From positions 3,813,623-3,877,622 of the forward strand of contig JAYKKM010000504.1 in NCBI GenBank assembly GCA_035772405.1: DNA of 64,000 nt, given 5' to 3'. The notes beneath the pieces were generated by a model. It made no database searches. It was not told the DNA's origin and saw only the letters and a program-made list of their open reading frames with translations. A program made the position numbers and the translations under genes. Shown piece by piece: positions 60,067 to 64,000 of the stretch; positions within the stretch are counted from its first letter, which is position 1, and each line of letters begins with the position of its first letter. Source of the DNA: Chrysogorgia sp. JL179-B06 (Eukaryota > Cnidaria > Anthozoa > Scleralcyonacea > Chrysogorgiidae).

Positions 60067-61298
60067 GCCGCTAGGTTTAGAAATTTCGGATTGCAGGCCG
60101 CTATTTTACTTATATATATACTTTGCACAGGTCCTCCATTGCATGATATTAAATAAGAGTATTCATTTAACTGAAGTATTCACCATTCGTTAAAATCTGG
60201 AGCCAGGGGCAAATGCCCCCTTTGCCCCATAGGATGCAAGCGAATTGAAGCGAGTTCGGACTTTCGTTTTATTGGCAATGAATCGCAGTTGGAAAAGTTT
60301 ACCGAGACCTGTAAACCCGCAAACCATTGCAAAGATTCTCTCCAAGATGAGAGAAACACAGATGAGAGATCAATCATTGAGTGAAACTCCGTAATATTAA
60401 TCATTATGAAACGTTGTGTTTTTGTCCGATTTAAATAAATTCTATATCGAAATGATCACTTGAATCTGGCGAATCGAACGCTGTAGGTTTCGTCTACTTA
60501 AAATGTGAAGATCAGATGTTATATGAGAAAATGCGTAAGCGATTAAAGCGAGACTCTTCATTAAAATCATAAGGACATGCTTCAAGATCTATTCGTCGTT
60601 TACCCGATGATTTAATGCTTTTATGTCAATTAAACCGGTGTAATTTCGTAATAGATATGTTTCGTATACCTTGCCGTTGATTTTTATATAAATCTTGACA
60701 CACGAAGACCTTCAATCGAACAGATATCATTGCCGTGTCAGTCTAATTTACCCAAAATGTGAAACGGATGTGACGTACACGGGGGCAAGCTTTTGTGCTC
60801 TCTCAGAGGCTTATATATTTTATTAGAAAAGGCGTAGCGGGAGGAAAATCAGACGCGCGCAGGGAATGACGGGAAGAGAGAAAGAAGCATGGCGACCAAA
60901 TTCAGTGATGGACTGGGTCAGACTCGAGGGATACATTAATATCCAAGATAATAAACAAATAATTAATATCCAAAATGATAAACATTAATATCCAAGATTA
61001 ATAACAAGTGCCACAACAATTAACACACTGGTAACAATTTATAATGGCCGTTCCAATGAGTTTTCAAACTCAGAAATCAGCGAGCTCTTGACTAGACGTT
61101 CACATTGATTAGCATTCGGTATTTTGCAGGTTAATATATAAACAACTAATAAATAAGACAGCTTGCACAGCAAAAATAGAAAACAATTGGAGCTTCAAGC
61201 TCAAAAGCCAAATCAGTAAATCACTCAACTATGCATATATATTTAAGTAATATAAACAAACTTCATTCAAACTAAAAGATGGTGTAAAATTGTTATTA

Positions 61299-62035
61299 AG
61301 ATAGATAGATAGATAGATCGATAGATTTATTAACAAATTACATTGCAGTATAATACTGAATTGCGTAATTTTACATATACAGTATCAAGTAAAAAGGTAT
61401 ATAAATTTTCGATAAAAATTAATAATCAATTAAACATTTAAAAACTACACCTACTTTATATTACTTTACAATTTAAAATAATTCATTATATAACATGCTA
61501 CTTCGTATTATAAAAGAGTTTAAGAACCTCTTGGTCTTTACGGCTGGAAGAGAGAAAGTTCTATTTCTTCTTAACAAGTATCTAGGATTGCAGAGGCGTT
61601 TAGGCAAAATGTCGTACAACTTATTATCTGTATTAGCCACTATAGAATAAAAAACTTATTTGTTAACATTTCCTGGTGTTCATTTATTGTTTTTAAATCA
61701 GCTTGTGTCAAGGAGTCTTGATATGGGATGCCAGGGTATATAATTGCAAGGGCTCTTTTCTGGATGCGCTCGATATCATTTTGCAAGTACTTTGGCAGTG
61801 CGTAATGGAACACTGGGCATGCGTAGTCCATGGTGGAGCGAATGCAGGCACAGTAGTACTGAATTAGATCTACGGATGATACCTTGGCACGCTTTAGCTG
61901 GACGAGGAAATATAGTCCTACGAGAAACTTTCTTGACTAATGCTTCAATATGGCCATTCCAAGTTAGCTTATTGTTGATAATTAAGCCTAAATTAAGCCT
62001 GTTAACTAAAACGACAACCTGGACAGAATGACATT
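61299..62035 (-). mobile_element. LINE C-terminal RT fragment with (GATA)n tail
   Basis: On the minus strand: LGLIINNKLTWNGHIEALVK, then after a frameshift QLKRAKVSSVDLIQYYCACI and RSTMDYACPVFHYALPKYLQ, then NDIERIQKRALAIIYPGIPY and QDSLTQADL. The 3' UTR runs to 61299, where AATAAATCTATC leads into the (GATA)n tail (61299-61326). It is a non-LTR element, Jockey/CR1-like. Confidence 0.8.
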
Positions 62036-62393
62036 AAACACCAATTTTCCAGACTCAAATCGTTTCAAAGAACATTGTACGTCGTTCAAACTATCGTCGA
62101 TTTCAGGAGAACGTGCCAGGACCAGAGAACCGCGAATTTGACCAGAGAACCGCACATTTAATATCTGGCAGAGTCTTATAATGACTATAATGATTGTAAT
62201 GTCTAAATAAGGACCCAAGGGGATACAGGGGAGACAGGGGAACGAAGGAGGAGGGAAGAAGGCATGTGAAAAAGCAAGAGAGAGAAATAAAAGAACATAG
62301 AAAACACATGGTGGTTGTAGTTGTTTTCGGACTTGATAGAGACTATTACAATGATCAATCAACCATTCCTGTTAAAATGATGATAATGATCAA

Positions 62394-63228
62394 CAGGGTT
62401 GCCAGCAGATCTGAGCCCGAAGTGGCCAAATTCAAGATCAAAAGAAGCCAAAAAGGGCCAAACTCAAACCCAATCTCCTACCCAGAGGATCGTGCCCAAG
62501 CGATTTTTAAGCGTAATGGCACTATGGAGTAATACATATCATGATACAAGAACTCAGAAATTCTGTTTATTACATCTTTAAATAAGAAATATTTATGAAA
62601 TATAAATTTCATAAGGAAAATAACTTTATTATTTGACAACATTTCGATGTTTTACACTTTTATTCCACCTTCACTCAGCAGTCAGCATGCATATCCCCGA
62701 ATACAGCACAGCGATAGTTTCTAAGTCATATGAATTATGAAGTCAGTGACTCAGTGTAGTAGTGCACAACATTGTTTTAGTTTAGGATATAAGTTCGTCA
62801 ACAGCCAATGAGCTTTAATTTTTAATAACGTTTTAAAAGTTGAAAGTGAAACTTTGAAGTTCGAATCGAAATTTAAGTCTTTTTCGAACGGAAAAATCCT
62901 TTATATATCTCAGCGGATCAAAATTATTGATATGTGATTGGTTGAAAAATAATCGGACCTCTGCGAAGACAGGTAGCACGAATCTGAATTCTGATTGGTT
63001 TATAGTGATCCGACCAACGGCGAATCTTTTCATTCAATATTAATGGTGCGGTGCATTGTCATAGAGTTCAGACTGGGAAATTGTCCATAGTTACTCGAAT
63101 TTACTCCATACTTTTGAAAAAAGCCAAAAAATAGGAATAGGCCAAATAGAATTTTTGGAAGCCAAACCACAATAAAAGAAGCCAAAATCGAGAAATTTGG
63201 CCTAAAAAAGGCAAAATTGGCAACCCTG
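62394..63228. mobile_element. hAT-type non-autonomous element, 835 bp, exact 8-bp target duplication
   Basis: The termini CAGGGTTGCCA and TGGCAACCCTG are inverted. ATGATCAA lies on both sides (62386-62393, 63229-63236). The sub-terminal sequence is rich in GCCAAA motifs, as in the element at 834-1268. No transposase frame. Confidence 0.9.
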
Positions 63229-63273
63229 ATGATCAAATTAAGAGCAAAGCAACTTGTTAATTTAATGCTAGAA

Positions 63274-63352
63274 CCCAACCCCAACACAACAAAGATCCTA
63301 ACCCTAACCCCCCGCCTAACATGTTTTCTAACCCTAACACCCCGCCTAGCGT
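63274..63352. repeat. Dispersed CCTAACCCTAACCCCCCGCC module
   Basis: ACAACAAAGATCCTAACCCT, CCCCGCCTAACATGTTTTCT and AACCCTAACACCCCGCCTAG. It is a close relative of 32755-32850. Confidence 0.7.
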
Positions 63353-63414
63353 TAGCTACAGAAATCTAACCCCTATTTCAGCTTGTACATTTATAGACTA
63401 GTGAGTGATACCAT

Positions 63415-64000
63415 GGATAGTAAATAGACTGGATAGGAAACTGGCTGACGTCAGCGTGGAAACCTAGTTGCAAATCGTGACGTAACAAAAACACCATAAA
63501 TCGCAACGTTTAGCGATAATACAGCTAAAAATTACAGTCAAACTACCAAATAATATCACAATGCCACTTTACGATGGAATATCCGACTACCATTACTCAT
63601 TTTAGGCGAAAAGATCCAACTTTAGACGGTGAAAAAACGCGTCCCAAATTTCAACTAAAACAACGGTAGTTTTGCGACGCCAGTTTCTTCACCACAAAAC
63701 GAAAACAGCTGAAACAAAGACGAACAACATTTACCTCGATCATTTGGTCGTGGCTTAGGCAGGTTTGTAAGACGATGAAACATTTTGGAATCTCAATATA
63801 GCTTACTTGAATACGAAAATATGGAGACGTCGAAAGAGAAACTTCAGTAAAATCTGTGTATTCGTGACATCTTCGTGACATCACGAATTGCAACTAGGTT
63901 TTCACGCGACCAAACGCCATCAACTTGGTGTCTAAAACCAATCAGCATGCTGGAAACCTCGCACGTGATCTTAGTTTCCTATCCAGTCTATTTACTATCC
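63415..64000. mobile_element. Foldback/TIR element running to the window edge
   Basis: GGATAGTAAATAGACTGGAT plus AGGAAACT at 63415-63442 is exactly inverted at 63973-64000. CCTAGTTGCAA...CGTGA also pairs inside. Open frames inside (63651-63893) are unrecognised. The true right end may lie beyond 64000. Confidence 0.75.

Larger units (their letters stand above)
59385..61298. other. Unassigned stretch with remnants of an older element
   Basis: A segment ending GTGACGTACACGGGGGCAAG (60745-60792) is the inverse of 56999-57049. GATGAGAGAAACACAGATGA at 60345 repeats 57177 in direct orientation. GGGGCAAATGCCCCCTTTGC at 60208 is hAT-like. No gene is recognised. Confidence 0.4.

Noticed and set aside
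60892..60940. ATG in good context (AGCATGGCGACC) as a first exon
   Set aside because: The frame stops after 16 codons without a convincing donor, and no downstream exon was recognised.

Overview
This is eukaryotic, metazoan DNA: AT-rich, intron-rich and very dense in transposable elements. Two conserved chromatin-regulator genes can be read across splice junctions. Nothing prokaryotic is present. The spliced proteins, TTAGGG/CCCTAA-type motifs, CR1/L2-, Jockey- and RTE-like LINEs and many TTAA-target foldback MITEs suggest an early-branching animal, most likely a cnidarian. The species cannot be named from the window.

Genes. (1) On the minus strand, an MBD5/MBD6-type methyl-CpG-binding-domain gene. 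Its start codon is at 11054, coding exon 1 is 10936-11054 and coding exon 2 is 6404-6822; the two join in phase to make one MBD domain. The remaining 3' exons were not found and probably lie beyond the left edge. (2) On the plus strand, an Enhancer of Polycomb (EPC1/EPC2) orthologue from the ATG at 15060. I place 15 exons: 15060-15212, 18891-19050, 20415-20497, 21586-21651, 23135-23332, 24326-24393, 27377-27457, 28182-28338, 31104-31150, 33465-33513, 33782-33871, 36668-36795, 37085-37219, 39007-39591 and a tentative last exon 43541-43736. They sum to 2196 nt, an exact multiple of three (731 residues plus stop). The genes are head to head with about 4 kb between start codons. Human MBD5 and EPC2 are also neighbours (2q23.1), so this looks like ancient microsynteny.

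Layout. 1-6.3 kb: LINE fragments, a hAT and a TTAA-type MITE. 6.4-11.1 kb: MBD gene. 11.1-15.0 kb: shared upstream region. 15.06-43.8 kb: EPC, with introns packed with foldback MITEs, an RTE LINE, tRNA-derived SINE pieces, an 18-bp minisatellite (intron 7), a 21-bp satellite with palindromic spacers (intron 9) and a 1.4-kb palindrome (intron 11). 43.8-64 kb: no host gene recognised; MITEs, hAT elements with exact 8-bp target duplications, LINEs and inverted duplications.

Both genes encode chromatin factors: EPC is a scaffold of the NuA4/TIP60 acetyltransferase, and MBD5/6 are partners of the PR-DUB H2A deubiquitinase. The most unusual sequence-level signals are the nested TTAA foldback elements, about 27 copies of the CRE octamer TGACGTCA confined to the right half, and two tRNA-like modules enclosed in inverted repeats.
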